64,000 nucleotides of DNA from Scybalousia_A sp052170555 (GTDB taxonomy: Bacteria; Bacteroidota; Bacteroidia; Bacteroidales; P3), in the NCBI GenBank assembly GCA_052170555.1, contig JBQNAI010000007.1:37909-101908 (forward strand), given 5' to 3'. The notes beneath the pieces were generated by a model that saw only the letters and a program-made list of their open reading frames with translations, did no database searches and was not told the DNA's origin. Both the position numbers and the translations under genes were made by a program. Every line of letters begins with the position of its first letter. The stretch's first letter is position 1. This document shows positions 43,620 through 52,271 of the stretch, in pieces.

Positions 43620-43623
43620 ACCA

Positions 43624-43631
43624 CAAAGTTA
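43624..43631 (-). promoter_or_regulatory. -7 promoter box of the lipoprotein operon
   Basis: TAACTTTG on the minus strand, its last base only five bases from the GTG start at 43619. Confidence 0.5.
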
Positions 43632-43657
43632 TTAATTTTTAATACACCACACCACTA

Positions 43658-44857
43658 TTATTTGAAAAATATTTCACATGCACGATTGAAAATTCCGTTC
43701 ATATATGCAATGGCCATACCGTAGTTAGTAATGGGGACTCCAGCTTGTTGGAAAGGTTGAAGCCTGTTAAGGAGTTGTTTTTGTGTTGCCACACAACCCC
43801 CACATTGCACAACCAAGGCAAAATTTTCTGCTTTTTCGTTTGTATCGGTCAATCCTGCAAAAGCTTTGAATAAAAGATTTTTACCACTATATTTTCTAAT
43901 CATATTAGGTAATTTTACACGACCAATATCTTCACAGGTAGGTTGATGAGTACAATTTTCAAGCATTAAAATTTTGTCGCCATCCTGCAAATCGTCCAAT
44001 TTGGGAGTTCCTTTCAGATAATCCTCAAAAGCACCTTTCTCTTTAGCTAATAAAATAGAAAAACTTGTTAAAGCAATCTGTATAGGGACAATTTTACTAA
44101 CAAATCCAAAAATTTGAGAGTCTGTTATAACAAGCTTAGGTTCCAATTTAAGATTAGCAAGTGTGTATTCTAATTGTTCAGGTTTAACTACCATATTAAT
44201 TGCATTGTTATCGAGTATTTCTCTTATCATTTTGACTTGCGGAAGTATCATTCTACCTTTGGGAGCAGACAAGTCAATAGGAGTAACGAGTACTACAAGG
44301 TCATTTTCTTTGATAATACCATTGAGGATTCCTTTATCATTGTGAGGAGTTAGGTTTAGATTATTTTGAATAGCCAAAGTTATTTTTTCTCTTGTTTTTT
44401 CGTCTTGTGTATTAACACATATAAAGTCTTTGCTATACTTTTCAAGTTGCTGAATTGTAGTATTAGTGATGGGGTATAAGTCTTGCTTGTTATAGATAAT
44501 GATATAAGGAATTTTTTTTGCTTTTAAATCTTTTATAAGAGAGAGCTCATAATCTGCAAATGTATTATTGCTAATGACAATTGCTGCCAAATCTATCAAG
44601 TTGATAGATTCAAGAGTTTTTTTTACCCTTTCTTTGCCCAAAGGTGTTACATCATCCAATCCTGCAGTATCTATAATTACACAAGCCCCAATGTTAAACA
44701 ATTCAATCGTCTTTTTGACCGTATCGGTAGTTGTTCCCCTAGTCTCAGATACGATAGAAACGTTTTGAGCAGTCAAAATATTAACCAAACTACTTTTCCC
44801 AACATTGCAACGTCCGTAAAAAGCTATATGAGGTTTGTTTTCGCGATGCGTTTCCAT
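43658..44857 (-). CDS. hydF: [FeFe]-hydrogenase H-cluster maturation GTPase HydF
   Basis: Scaffold on which the 2Fe subcluster of [FeFe]-hydrogenase is finished, using products of HydG and HydE. N-terminal GTPase: P-loop FYGRCNVGKSSLVN, switch SETRGTTTDT, DTAGLDD, and NKQD. Then a dimerisation domain (about 175-270) and the cluster-binding C-terminal domain with CTH (in LENCTHQPTCEDIGR) and CGGC near residue 355. In the usual CxH...HCxxC pattern the His before CxxC is Gln here (VVQCGGC). 399 residues is normal. hydG lies 10 kb away, so the maturase genes are not clustered. Confidence 0.93.
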   Translation of the reverse strand: METHRENKPHIAFYGRCNVGKSSLVNILTAQNVSIVSETRGTTTDTVKKTIELFNIGACVIIDTAGLDDVTPLGKERVKKTLESINLIDLAAIVISNNTFADYELSLIKDLKAKKIPYIIIYNKQDLYPITNTTIQQLEKYSKDFICVNTQDEKTREKITLAIQNNLNLTPHNDKGILNGIIKENDLVVLVTPIDLSAPKGRMILPQVKMIREILDNNAINMVVKPEQLEYTLANLKLEPKLVITDSQIFGFVSKIVPIQIALTSFSILLAKEKGAFEDYLKGTPKLDDLQDGDKILMLENCTHQPTCEDIGRVKLPNMIRKYSGKNLLFKAFAGLTDTNEKAENFALVVQCGGCVATQKQLLNRLQPFQQAGVPITNYGMAIAYMNGIFNRACEIFFK

Positions 44858-44880
44858 TGTAAAAATAATGTTTATGGTTG

Positions 44881-44888
44881 CAAAGTTA
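44881..44888 (-). promoter_or_regulatory. -7 promoter box of hydF
   Basis: TAACTTTG on the minus strand, 23 bases before the ATG at 44857. The gap 44858-45343 otherwise holds a 21-bp array and the holin promoter; an 80-codon minus-strand frame at 44872-45114 overlaps both the array and this box and is not called. Confidence 0.5.
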
Positions 44889-45056
44889 GGATTTTTTTAT
44901 GAATTGTAAGGAAACCAAGTAAATTCTTTCTTTCATTGCAATAAAATATTTGTATTGTTGTAGAGAAAAAATTTGCAATGCATAAAAAGGATTTAGCAAT
45001 TCTGATTATTGCTTCATTTTCCAATAGTCTGGGAATAATAGAGTTTGAATGCGAAA

Positions 45057-45119
45057 AATTATAGTGGGACATTAAAAAATTCTTTCTTGACTTTGATAAA
45101 TTAAAGTCCCACATTAGTA
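45057..45119 (+). repeat. 21-bp intergenic tandem array, 3 units
   Basis: Units at 45057 (type 1, core ATAGTGGGACAT), 45078 (type 2, core CTTTCTTGACTTT) and 45099 (type 1 with inverted centre, core AAAGTCCCACAT). A textbook example of alternating types in exact register. Confidence 0.88.
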
Positions 45120-45286
45120 AACTATTTTGGGGAATTAGAAAAGTATTATTCGTGATTAGTTAATTGATACGTTTAATAAAAAAATATTTTATTAATTGCA
45201 AGATTATGTTTTTGCTATTGGCGAATTATTAAAAAATAATCAATTTTGTTGTTATGGCTACTATTATCGCAAACTTTCATTTTCTT

Positions 45287-45317
45287 TTTGTCAATAGAAA
45301 AAAAAGATATACCTTTG
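45287..45317 (+). promoter_or_regulatory. Promoter of the holin-like gene
   Basis: TTTG at 45287-45290 and TACCTTTG at 45310-45317, 19 bases apart. It lies inside the longer open frame that begins at 45254 and so decides the start at 45344. Confidence 0.75.
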
Positions 45318-45343
45318 CAAATTATTTAAATTTACTTTGGCGG

Positions 45344-45907
45344 ATGGCAATATTTAAAATAGATATTAATAACAAGTTTAATGTATTTAGCAAAGAGTTT
45401 TGGGTTAAAATAGTGATAATGACTATTGCTATTTGGATAACTTCGTTTACTGGATTAGTGGAGCATAATGATGGTCCGCTTTATGCACTATTAGCTGCGG
45501 TGATTATTAGCATACTTAACGCTTTTTTACGTCCCCTACTATCTCTTATATCAATGCCTTTAATGATAGCGTCATTCGGTATTTTTATGTTGGTAATTAA
45601 TGCTTTAATTATATTATTGACGAGTTTTTTACTTGATCCGCATTTTATTATTCAGGGCTTTGGTAATGCTTTTTTCTTTTCTATCGTAGTTACATTTTTA
45701 ACTTTTCTGATGAATCTTCCAAGAAAAATCAGAAAGTTACAAAATAATATGTTTCAGAACAAAGAAAAACAAGATTTTTACGAGAAAAATACGGACGAAA
45801 AAACAATTAAGGATAATAATCCTAATTCTTCTAATCGTTTTGACGACAATCCCTTTAATGATAATCCACAAGATAAAAATTATACGGATTTTGAGGATAT
45901 CAATTAG
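45344..45907 (+). CDS. Phage-holin-family (YvlD/DUF360-like) membrane protein
   Basis: Four predicted transmembrane segments: WVKIVIMTIAIWITSFTGLV, YALLAAVIISILNAFLRPLL (the conserved NAFLRP motif of this family), MLVINALIILLTSFLL and FFFSIVVTFLTFLM. A polar Asn/Asp/Lys-rich tail (about 130-187) follows. Family members are general membrane proteins of unknown role despite the holin name; no phage genes are nearby. The ATG at 45344 lies 26 bases after the promoter box; the ATG at 45254 would lie upstream of the promoter. Confidence 0.85.
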   Translation: MAIFKIDINNKFNVFSKEFWVKIVIMTIAIWITSFTGLVEHNDGPLYALLAAVIISILNAFLRPLLSLISMPLMIASFGIFMLVINALIILLTSFLLDPHFIIQGFGNAFFFSIVVTFLTFLMNLPRKIRKLQNNMFQNKEKQDFYEKNTDEKTIKDNNPNSSNRFDDNPFNDNPQDKNYTDFEDIN

Positions 45908-46003
45908 AGAAAAAATTTTTTAGAATTTGCCACGTGGTATATTTTTATTAGGTTTTAGTTTTGATATACTACGTATCGTGATGAAAAAAATAAAAAATAA
46001 AAA

Positions 46004-46843
46004 ATGAAGATTTGTAGAACAGTCGGCGAACTGGAAAACGCAATAAATGAACAAAGACAACAAAATAAAACAATAGGACTTGTGCCTACAATGGGGGCTC
46101 TCCATGATGGACATGTATCTTTATTTAAGCGTGCGAGGACAGAAAATGATGTTTTTGTAGCAAGTGTTTTCGTTAATCCAGTACAATTCAACAATAAAGA
46201 GGATTTTGAGAAGTATCCAAGGGATGAACAGGCGGACCTTACCATACTTCAAGATAGTGGATGTGATATTGTTTTTCTTCCTTCTGCAGATGAGGTATAT
46301 AAAGGACAACTTTTGGAAAGTTGGTCCTTTGGAGAGTTAGAACAAGTGATGGAAGGAATACAAAGACCAGGGCATTTTTCGGGTGTTGCCAATATTGTAT
46401 CCAGACTTTTCAAGTGGACAAAAGTGGATAGGGCGTATTTTGGAGAGAAAGACTATCAACAGATAGCTATTATTAGAGATATGGTTCGTCAAATGCAAAT
46501 TTCGGTAGATATAGTGGCATGTCCTATTTACAGGGATAAGGATGGTTTGGCAGCATCTTCACGTAATAAACGTCTTTCAAAGCAAGCACGAGCTATTGCA
46601 CCAAAGATACACGAGATACTGACCAAATCGTATCAGCAAAAGGAATCTTTGTCGCTTAGTCAAATAAAATTTTTTGTTGAAAGCGAATTTAAAAAATATA
46701 AAGAGTTTGATTTGGAATATTTTGTCTTAGCAGATGGAGATACATTGCAACCTGTAAAAATCAAAAAAGAGAATCAAAAAATTGTTGGCTTCATTGCCGT
46801 ATGGCTTGAAGGTGTTCGTTTGATAGACATACAACGTTACTAA
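46004..46843 (+). CDS. panC: Pantothenate synthetase
   Basis: Joins pantoate and beta-alanine with ATP to make pantothenate, the precursor of coenzyme A. Nucleotidylyl transferase fold: GLVPTMGALHDGHVSLFKRA with the HxGH motif, NPVQFNNKEDFEKYPR, YFGEKDYQQIAIIRDMV, the pantoate site and the RDKDGLAASSRNKRLS (KMSKS-like) loop. 279 residues is standard. It lies 96 bases behind the holin-like gene. panB/panD are not nearby. A short imperfect hairpin (ACGTGGTATA/TATACTACGT) lies in the gap. Confidence 0.97.
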   Translation: MKICRTVGELENAINEQRQQNKTIGLVPTMGALHDGHVSLFKRARTENDVFVASVFVNPVQFNNKEDFEKYPRDEQADLTILQDSGCDIVFLPSADEVYKGQLLESWSFGELEQVMEGIQRPGHFSGVANIVSRLFKWTKVDRAYFGEKDYQQIAIIRDMVRQMQISVDIVACPIYRDKDGLAASSRNKRLSKQARAIAPKIHEILTKSYQQKESLSLSQIKFFVESEFKKYKEFDLEYFVLADGDTLQPVKIKKENQKIVGFIAVWLEGVRLIDIQRY

Positions 46844-47005
46844 TTTATTGCTGTTGACTGATTAAATTAAGTCTTAGCATTTTATTATAAAATGTTGATA
46901 GAATAGATTGGAGTTTAAGTAAAATAGATTGATGGGTATATACGATTGACTAAAATGTTGAGGAAGTAGAGTAAATAGAAATAATAAATTAATAATTAAA
47001 CACAA

Positions 47006-48697
47006 ATGAAACAGATTATTGAATGTGTGCCTAATATTTCCGAAGGCAACAACCAGGCGATAATAGATCAAGTGGTCAATGAGATAGAAAAAGTTGAAGG
47101 AGTGAAACTTTTGGATGTTGATCCCGGTAAAACGACAAATAGGACAGTTATTACTTTTGTTGGAGAGCCAGATCAGGTTTGTCAAAGTGCCTTTCTTGTT
47201 GTTAAAAAAGCTCAAGAGTTGATAGATATGAGATGTCACCACGGGGATCATCCGCGTTTTGGTGCTACTGATGTATGTCCGTTAATTCCCGTAGCAAATA
47301 TAACAATGGAAGAGGTTGTAGAATATGCTAGGAAGTTAGCTCAGAGAATTGCTACGGAATTAGATATACCTGTTTATTGCTATGAGAGTGCTGCATATGA
47401 GCCAAAGAGAAAAAACTTGGCAGTTTGTCGTCAGGGAGAGTATGAAGCGTTAAAAGATAGGATAAGTACTGAAGATCAAGCTCCAGATCACGGTCCTAAA
47501 GTTTGGAGCGAGAAAGTTGCCAAGAGCGGTGCTACCGCTGTTGGAGCAAGAGATTTTCTTTTGGCTGTTAATTACAACCTTAACACTACGTCTACACGTC
47601 GTGCTAATGCAATTGCTTTTGATGTAAGAGAGAAAGGTCGTCCCCAAAGGGAAGGCGGAAAACCTAATGGTAAGCCTGTTTTGGATGAAAACGGAAAAAA
47701 AATTTGGATTCCTGGGACTTTAAAAGGTACAAAGGCAATAGGTTGGTATATTGAAGAATATGGTATTGCTCAGGTATCCATGAATATTACTAATGCAACA
47801 CAAACTCCTTTGCATATATGTTTTGATGAGGTTTGCAAGAAAGCTCAGGCGAGAGGAGTTAGAGTTACAGGTATTGAAGTGGTAGGATTGTTACCTAAAA
47901 AGACACTTGTTGACGCTGGTAAGTATTATTTGTCTAAGCAACAAAGGAGTTTGGGGGTCAGTGAGGCTGAATTGATAAAAATTGCTATAAAATCTATGGG
48001 TCTTAGTGATTTAAAACCGTTCAATCCACAAGAAAAAGTTATTGAATACTTGATAGAAGACGATAAAAAGAAGAAACTTGTAAATATGACCTGCAAGGAA
48101 TTTGCTGATGAGACAGCAAGTGAGAGTCCTGCACCAGGTGGAGGAAGTATTGCGGCATATTGTGGGGCATTGGCAGCATCTTTGGGTACTATGGTGGCGA
48201 ATCTTTCATCTCATAAGCCAGGTTGGGATGACAGATGGGAAGAGTTTTCTGCGACAGCTGAAAAAGGACAGGTGTTGAAGGATGAATTGCTACATTTAGT
48301 TGATGAGGATACTAATTCTTTCAATAAGATAATGGATGCTTTAGGATTACCCCAAAAGACAGATGAAGATAAGATACAGAGGAAAGCAGCTATACAAGAA
48401 GCTACTAAATATGCGATAGAGACACCTTATCGTACATTGCAGAAATCAAGAGAAACATTTGAGATATGCAAACTTATGATAGAAACTGGTAATCCCAATT
48501 CTATTACTGATGGAGCTGTTGGTATATTGTGTGCAAAGGCTGCATGTATAGGTGCATTTATGAATATGAAAATCAATTGTGCATCTTTGGAAGATAAAGA
48601 TTTCGTTGCTGACATCTTGAAAAAAGGACAAATAATTGTGGATGAGGCTTGTGAAATAGAAAAACAGTACACAGAGATGGTACTTAACAAAATCTAA
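47006..48697 (+). CDS. ftcD: Bifunctional glutamate formimidoyltransferase / formimidoyl-THF cyclodeaminase
   Basis: Two-domain enzyme moving the formimino group from formiminoglutamate (histidine breakdown) to tetrahydrofolate and then releasing ammonia to give methenyl-THF. N-terminal transferase (1-330): ECVPNISEGNNQAI, HHGDHPRFGATDVCPL, VGARDFLLAVNYNL. C-terminal cyclodeaminase (about 355-563): SESPAPGGGSIAAYCGALAAS. 563 residues matches the fused form. No other histidine-utilisation gene (hutH, hutU, hutI) is within reach, so they lie elsewhere or the enzyme serves one-carbon supply. Confidence 0.95.
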   Translation: MKQIIECVPNISEGNNQAIIDQVVNEIEKVEGVKLLDVDPGKTTNRTVITFVGEPDQVCQSAFLVVKKAQELIDMRCHHGDHPRFGATDVCPLIPVANITMEEVVEYARKLAQRIATELDIPVYCYESAAYEPKRKNLAVCRQGEYEALKDRISTEDQAPDHGPKVWSEKVAKSGATAVGARDFLLAVNYNLNTTSTRRANAIAFDVREKGRPQREGGKPNGKPVLDENGKKIWIPGTLKGTKAIGWYIEEYGIAQVSMNITNATQTPLHICFDEVCKKAQARGVRVTGIEVVGLLPKKTLVDAGKYYLSKQQRSLGVSEAELIKIAIKSMGLSDLKPFNPQEKVIEYLIEDDKKKKLVNMTCKEFADETASESPAPGGGSIAAYCGALAASLGTMVANLSSHKPGWDDRWEEFSATAEKGQVLKDELLHLVDEDTNSFNKIMDALGLPQKTDEDKIQRKAAIQEATKYAIETPYRTLQKSRETFEICKLMIETGNPNSITDGAVGILCAKAACIGAFMNMKINCASLEDKDFVADILKKGQIIVDEACEIEKQYTEMVLNKI

Positions 48698-48731
48698 TCT
48701 ACGATAAAATCTATTAGATACTCTTTTTTGT

Positions 48732-48783
48732 CGGATATTGCAAAAAATGGTAATTGAATATCATAATAATATTGCAATATCCG
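48732..48783 (+). terminator. Hairpin downstream of ftcD
   Basis: Perfect 12-bp stem CGGATATTGCAA/TTGCAATATCCG with a 28-base loop, 35 bases after the ftcD stop. No long T-run follows, so it may act as an mRNA 3' stabiliser or terminator. Confidence 0.55.
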
Positions 48784-48879
48784 ATTATTCGTTTTATGCA
48801 ATAATCTAAAATAATTTGTTTTTTGTATCATTCTAAATATTTGATAATTAATTTATTTTAGAGAAGTATCAATTATGTA

Positions 48880-48942
48880 AAATAATGTCAAGAAAGAATT
48901 TTTTAAAGTCCCACTTTAATTTGCTAACGTCAAGAAAGAATT
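48880..48942 (-). repeat. 21-bp intergenic tandem array, 3 units
   Basis: Units at 48880, 48901 and 48922: type 2, type 1, type 2 on the minus strand. The middle unit contains the perfect dyad TTAAAGT-CCC-ACTTTAA. It lies in the gap between ftcD and mutA. Confidence 0.88.
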
Positions 48943-49058
48943 TTATCATTTCATTAGTTGTTTATTCTGTTTATGATTATCTGAATATAAAGATGGTAGC
49001 AACTGTTGTGATTTGATGATTTATATTTGCAATTTCATCTTATATTATAAATTTTTCC

Positions 49059-49066
49059 TATATTTG
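49059..49066 (+). promoter_or_regulatory. -7 promoter box of mutA
   Basis: TATATTTG 30 bases before the ATG at 49097; no clear -33. It lies within the open frame beginning at 49013 and so supports the later start. Confidence 0.5.
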
Positions 49067-49096
49067 CAGGCTGAAAGAAATAAAAACACTGATACT

Positions 49097-50950
49097 ATGG
49101 CATACGATAAATTATTTACAGAGTTTCCTGATGTTGAGACGCAACAATGGGAAGACGCTATTGAGAAAGATCTCAAAGGGGCGGATTATAATAAAAAACT
49201 TATTTGGAAAACGATAGAAGGGTTTGAAGTTAGACCCTATTACAGGGCTACCGATCTGCAGGGATTGGAATATTTGGAGAACAATCCTAATGAGAAGCCT
49301 TTTGTAAGGGGATATCAGTCAGCTGGGAACGATTGGGAAATTCGTATGGACTTAGATACAGACGACTTAAAGGTACAAAATACTATTGCCTTGGATTGTT
49401 TGGCAAGAGGAGTCAATTCTATAGGATTTAATGCTAAGAACGTTCACAATCAAGAGGATTTGAATATTCTTCTTAACGGAATTTATCTTGATTACATTAG
49501 GATAAATTTTTTGAAATCTCGTAATTTCCTAAACTTACTGCAATTGTTTGTGTCTTATTGTAAGGCTAACGGTATTGATACACAAAAAGTGAAAGGTAGT
49601 GTGAATTTTGATTCATATTTCTATGCATTAAAACACGGCAAGTTTTGGGGTAGTAATGCAGAAAATATGGATGAGGCTGCCATGATTATGAGATATGCTA
49701 AGGAAAATTTACCTCTGTTTAAGACTATCACTATTAATGGTAAAATATTTTCCAATGCAGGAAGTAACATATCTCAAGAATTGGGTTTTTCTTTGGCAAT
49801 AGCTAATGAGTATTTGTACAATATGACGCAAAGAGGAATTTCTGCTGAGGATTGTGTAGAAAGAATGATGTTTAGTTTCGCAACTGGTAGCACTTATTTC
49901 ATGGAGATTGCGAAGATTCGTGCAACGAGATTGCTATGGTCTAACATTGCTGAACAATATTCAAAAGATGAAAAGGCTGCAAGGATATTTATTCATACCG
50001 AAGACACAAAATATAACAAGACAGTCTTTGATGCATATGTCAATATGCTAAGAACTACAACAGAAACAATGAGTGCTGTTGTAGGGGGGGCAGATTCTAT
50101 TGCCGTAATGCCTTTTGATGTCGCTTTTAAGCCAAGTGATGAATTTTCTAGACGAATAGCACTCAATCAACAGATACTTCTTAAAGAGGAATCTTATCTT
50201 GATAAGATTATAGATCCGTCGGCAGGATCTTATTATATAGAAACATTGACAGATAACATAGCTCAGAGAGCTTGGTCGTTATTCCAAGAAGTTGAAAAGC
50301 AAGGTGGTTATGAACAATCTATAAGAAATAATTTTGTCCAGCAGACAGTAGTTGATACAGAGCAACTAAGAGCAAAAAATGTGGCAAAACGCAAAACAGT
50401 TATTGTGGGAACGAATCAGTATCCTAACATTACTGAAAAGGAAGTAAGAATTGAGCATAATGAATGTTGCAGTTGTTGTCATCAAGAGGAAAGAGAGTTT
50501 GATGCATTAAGATGTACTCGTGCTGCCAAACCATTTGAGAAGCTTAGAATCGCTGTTATTAATTCCGAAAAGAAGCCTAAGGTTTTCAATCTTTTGTATG
50601 GTAATCTTGCGATGAGGAATGCTCGTCAAGGATTCTCAACCAATTTCTTTGGTGTGGCAGGTTACGACATTGTTTCCAAACCAACGGACGATATTGTCAA
50701 AGGTTGCGAAGATGCTTTGAAGGAAAATCCTGATATTTTGGTGCTTTGTTCTTCTGATGACGAATATCCTGAATTTGTTAAGGCTGCTTTGCCTGTCGTT
50801 AAAGGAAAAATTAAACATATTATCGTTGCTGGAAATCCTGAAGACGGACTTAAGGAGGAGTTTAATGCAATGGGTGTAACTGATTATATAAATGTTCGTA
50901 CTAATGCCTTAGATAGTTTGACTAAATACAATGATGATTTATTAAACTAG
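49097..50950 (+). CDS. mutA: Methylmalonyl-CoA mutase small subunit
   Basis: Beta (small, non-catalytic) subunit of the B12-dependent mutase that interconverts succinyl-CoA and methylmalonyl-CoA, part of propionate formation. It starts MAYDKLFTEFPDVETQQWEDAIEKDLKG, split here, then TIEGFEVRPYYR, a TIM-barrel domain and a C-terminal flavodoxin-like domain (about 500-617). The latter lacks the DxHxxG cobalamin ligand found in the large subunit, which identifies the small subunit. 617 residues is normal. In Bacteroidetes mutB normally follows directly; here the next gene is an outer-membrane protein, so mutB is separated or missing. Confidence 0.88.
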   Translation: MAYDKLFTEFPDVETQQWEDAIEKDLKGADYNKKLIWKTIEGFEVRPYYRATDLQGLEYLENNPNEKPFVRGYQSAGNDWEIRMDLDTDDLKVQNTIALDCLARGVNSIGFNAKNVHNQEDLNILLNGIYLDYIRINFLKSRNFLNLLQLFVSYCKANGIDTQKVKGSVNFDSYFYALKHGKFWGSNAENMDEAAMIMRYAKENLPLFKTITINGKIFSNAGSNISQELGFSLAIANEYLYNMTQRGISAEDCVERMMFSFATGSTYFMEIAKIRATRLLWSNIAEQYSKDEKAARIFIHTEDTKYNKTVFDAYVNMLRTTTETMSAVVGGADSIAVMPFDVAFKPSDEFSRRIALNQQILLKEESYLDKIIDPSAGSYYIETLTDNIAQRAWSLFQEVEKQGGYEQSIRNNFVQQTVVDTEQLRAKNVAKRKTVIVGTNQYPNITEKEVRIEHNECCSCCHQEEREFDALRCTRAAKPFEKLRIAVINSEKKPKVFNLLYGNLAMRNARQGFSTNFFGVAGYDIVSKPTDDIVKGCEDALKENPDILVLCSSDDEYPEFVKAALPVVKGKIKHIIVAGNPEDGLKEEFNAMGVTDYINVRTNALDSLTKYNDDLLN

Positions 50951-50964
50951 TAACATCGAACATA

Positions 50965-51049
50965 TTACATTTGGCATTTGACATTGTATATTGGACATAA
51001 ACCTAAGGGTATCAAATATAAAAAATACAATGTCAAATGTCTAATGTAA
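50965..51049. repeat. Long inverted repeat after mutA
   Basis: Arms 50965-50988 and 51026-51049 are complementary at 22 of 24 positions (inner part CATTTGACATTGTA), with a 37-base loop. It sits exactly where mutB would be expected to start and could end the mutA transcript. The arms contain TTGACAT-like elements but are not in 21-bp register. Confidence 0.7.
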
Positions 51050-51062
51050 AAAATAAGAAATA

Positions 51063-52268
51063 ATGAAAAAGATATTAGGTATCATTCTGGCAATGTTAGT
51101 TGTGGGTAAGGCGAGTTCTCAAAACCTTATAATTTTTTCTGAAAACGAAAAAACATTGTCCCTAAATGTGCCTGCTACTTTCTTTTTTAAAAACAACGAA
51201 TACAAAAGACAGATCGCTTACGGCTATACTTTGGGAGGTGTTAGGGCAATTCCCAATCTGGAATACCAACCTTTGGAAAATCTTTCTATAAGTGCCGGAG
51301 TTAATGTGTTGAGATATTGGGGCGCTGACGAATATGGACAATACAATTTCATAAGTGTGCCATATTATTGTGATAGTAACACGCAGAAACAGTTACATCT
51401 AAAACCTTTTTTCAGAATTAATTGGCAGATTAACCCAAGATTAAACTTGATTATGGGAAATCTCTATATTGACTATTATCACTATTTGCCTATTGCTTTA
51501 TATAATAGAGAGTTTTCTTATTCTTCGGACGGTGAAGAGGGAGTACAATTGATTTATACGGGGGAGTATTGGACTAATGACGCATGGGCAAATTGGCAAA
51601 ACTTTAATTTTTACAACGATGTGGATAGAGAAAGTTTTGATGTGGGAATAAGTGGAACCCTTAACACATCACAAGAAAAAAAATACATAGGTTATGCAGA
51701 TTATTCTTTTATTTGGCATCATAACGGCGGGGAATTAGACACTATTACCACATTGTATTTGGATCATTGGGCAAACGGACATTTGGGATTGAGATTCCGA
51801 TACAATAATATATGTAATAAGCAATTTGATTTGACGCTTTCTTTGAATTATCTGTTTTCTAAGGATATGAAAAACTCAACTCTGCCTTTCAAAAAAGGAC
51901 ATGCTTGGTTTCCGTCCTTAGAATTTTCTTTTTATAAGGGAGATATTATGCTTGGTTACTATGATAGTAAAGATATGATAACATTTTACGGCACTAATTT
52001 TTTTTCCAATTTGGCTCAAAGGACTCAAAACGTAACCTATCCCCATAATAGAATGCTTTATGCCTCAGTTAATTATAATATTTCTTTAAATAAACGAAAC
52101 ACAATCTATAATTCTGCCTACAACTTGGCTGTTGTGGGAGAAATTTTCTACAAATTGGACTCTGAAAACTCAATGGGTAAAGAGGATAATTCACTTTCTT
52201 TCGGATTAGGTCTAATTTTTTACGCTCAGCCACGATTTCGTATGTATAAATTCAAAAATTTTAACTGA
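51063..52268 (+). CDS. Putative outer-membrane beta-barrel protein
   Basis: Signal peptide MKKILGIILAMLVVGKASSQ, then 380 residues of alternating aromatic/polar strands (LHLKPFFRINWQINPRLNLIMG, HLGLRFRYNNI, FDLTLSLNYLFS) typical of a monomeric barrel of about 14-16 strands. I do not recognise a family. It precedes the FISUMP protein by 3 bases; the pair is likely cotranslated, and the two may function together at the cell surface. Confidence 0.7.
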   Translation: MKKILGIILAMLVVGKASSQNLIIFSENEKTLSLNVPATFFFKNNEYKRQIAYGYTLGGVRAIPNLEYQPLENLSISAGVNVLRYWGADEYGQYNFISVPYYCDSNTQKQLHLKPFFRINWQINPRLNLIMGNLYIDYYHYLPIALYNREFSYSSDGEEGVQLIYTGEYWTNDAWANWQNFNFYNDVDRESFDVGISGTLNTSQEKKYIGYADYSFIWHHNGGELDTITTLYLDHWANGHLGLRFRYNNICNKQFDLTLSLNYLFSKDMKNSTLPFKKGHAWFPSLEFSFYKGDIMLGYYDSKDMITFYGTNFFSNLAQRTQNVTYPHNRMLYASVNYNISLNKRNTIYNSAYNLAVVGEIFYKLDSENSMGKEDNSLSFGLGLIFYAQPRFRMYKFKNFN

Positions 52269-52271
52269 GAA

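Noticed and set aside
44872..45114. 80-codon minus-strand frame upstream of hydF
   Set aside because: It covers a 21-bp array and the hydF promoter box, so it cannot be an independent gene.
45254..45343. Upstream ATG extension of the holin-like protein
   Set aside because: A full -33/-7 promoter lies between 45287 and 45317, downstream of that ATG.
45344..45907. Prophage remnant suggested by the holin-like protein
   Set aside because: The family is a general membrane protein group; no phage structural, lysis or integrase genes are around it, and the Xer-type recombinase is 44 kb away.
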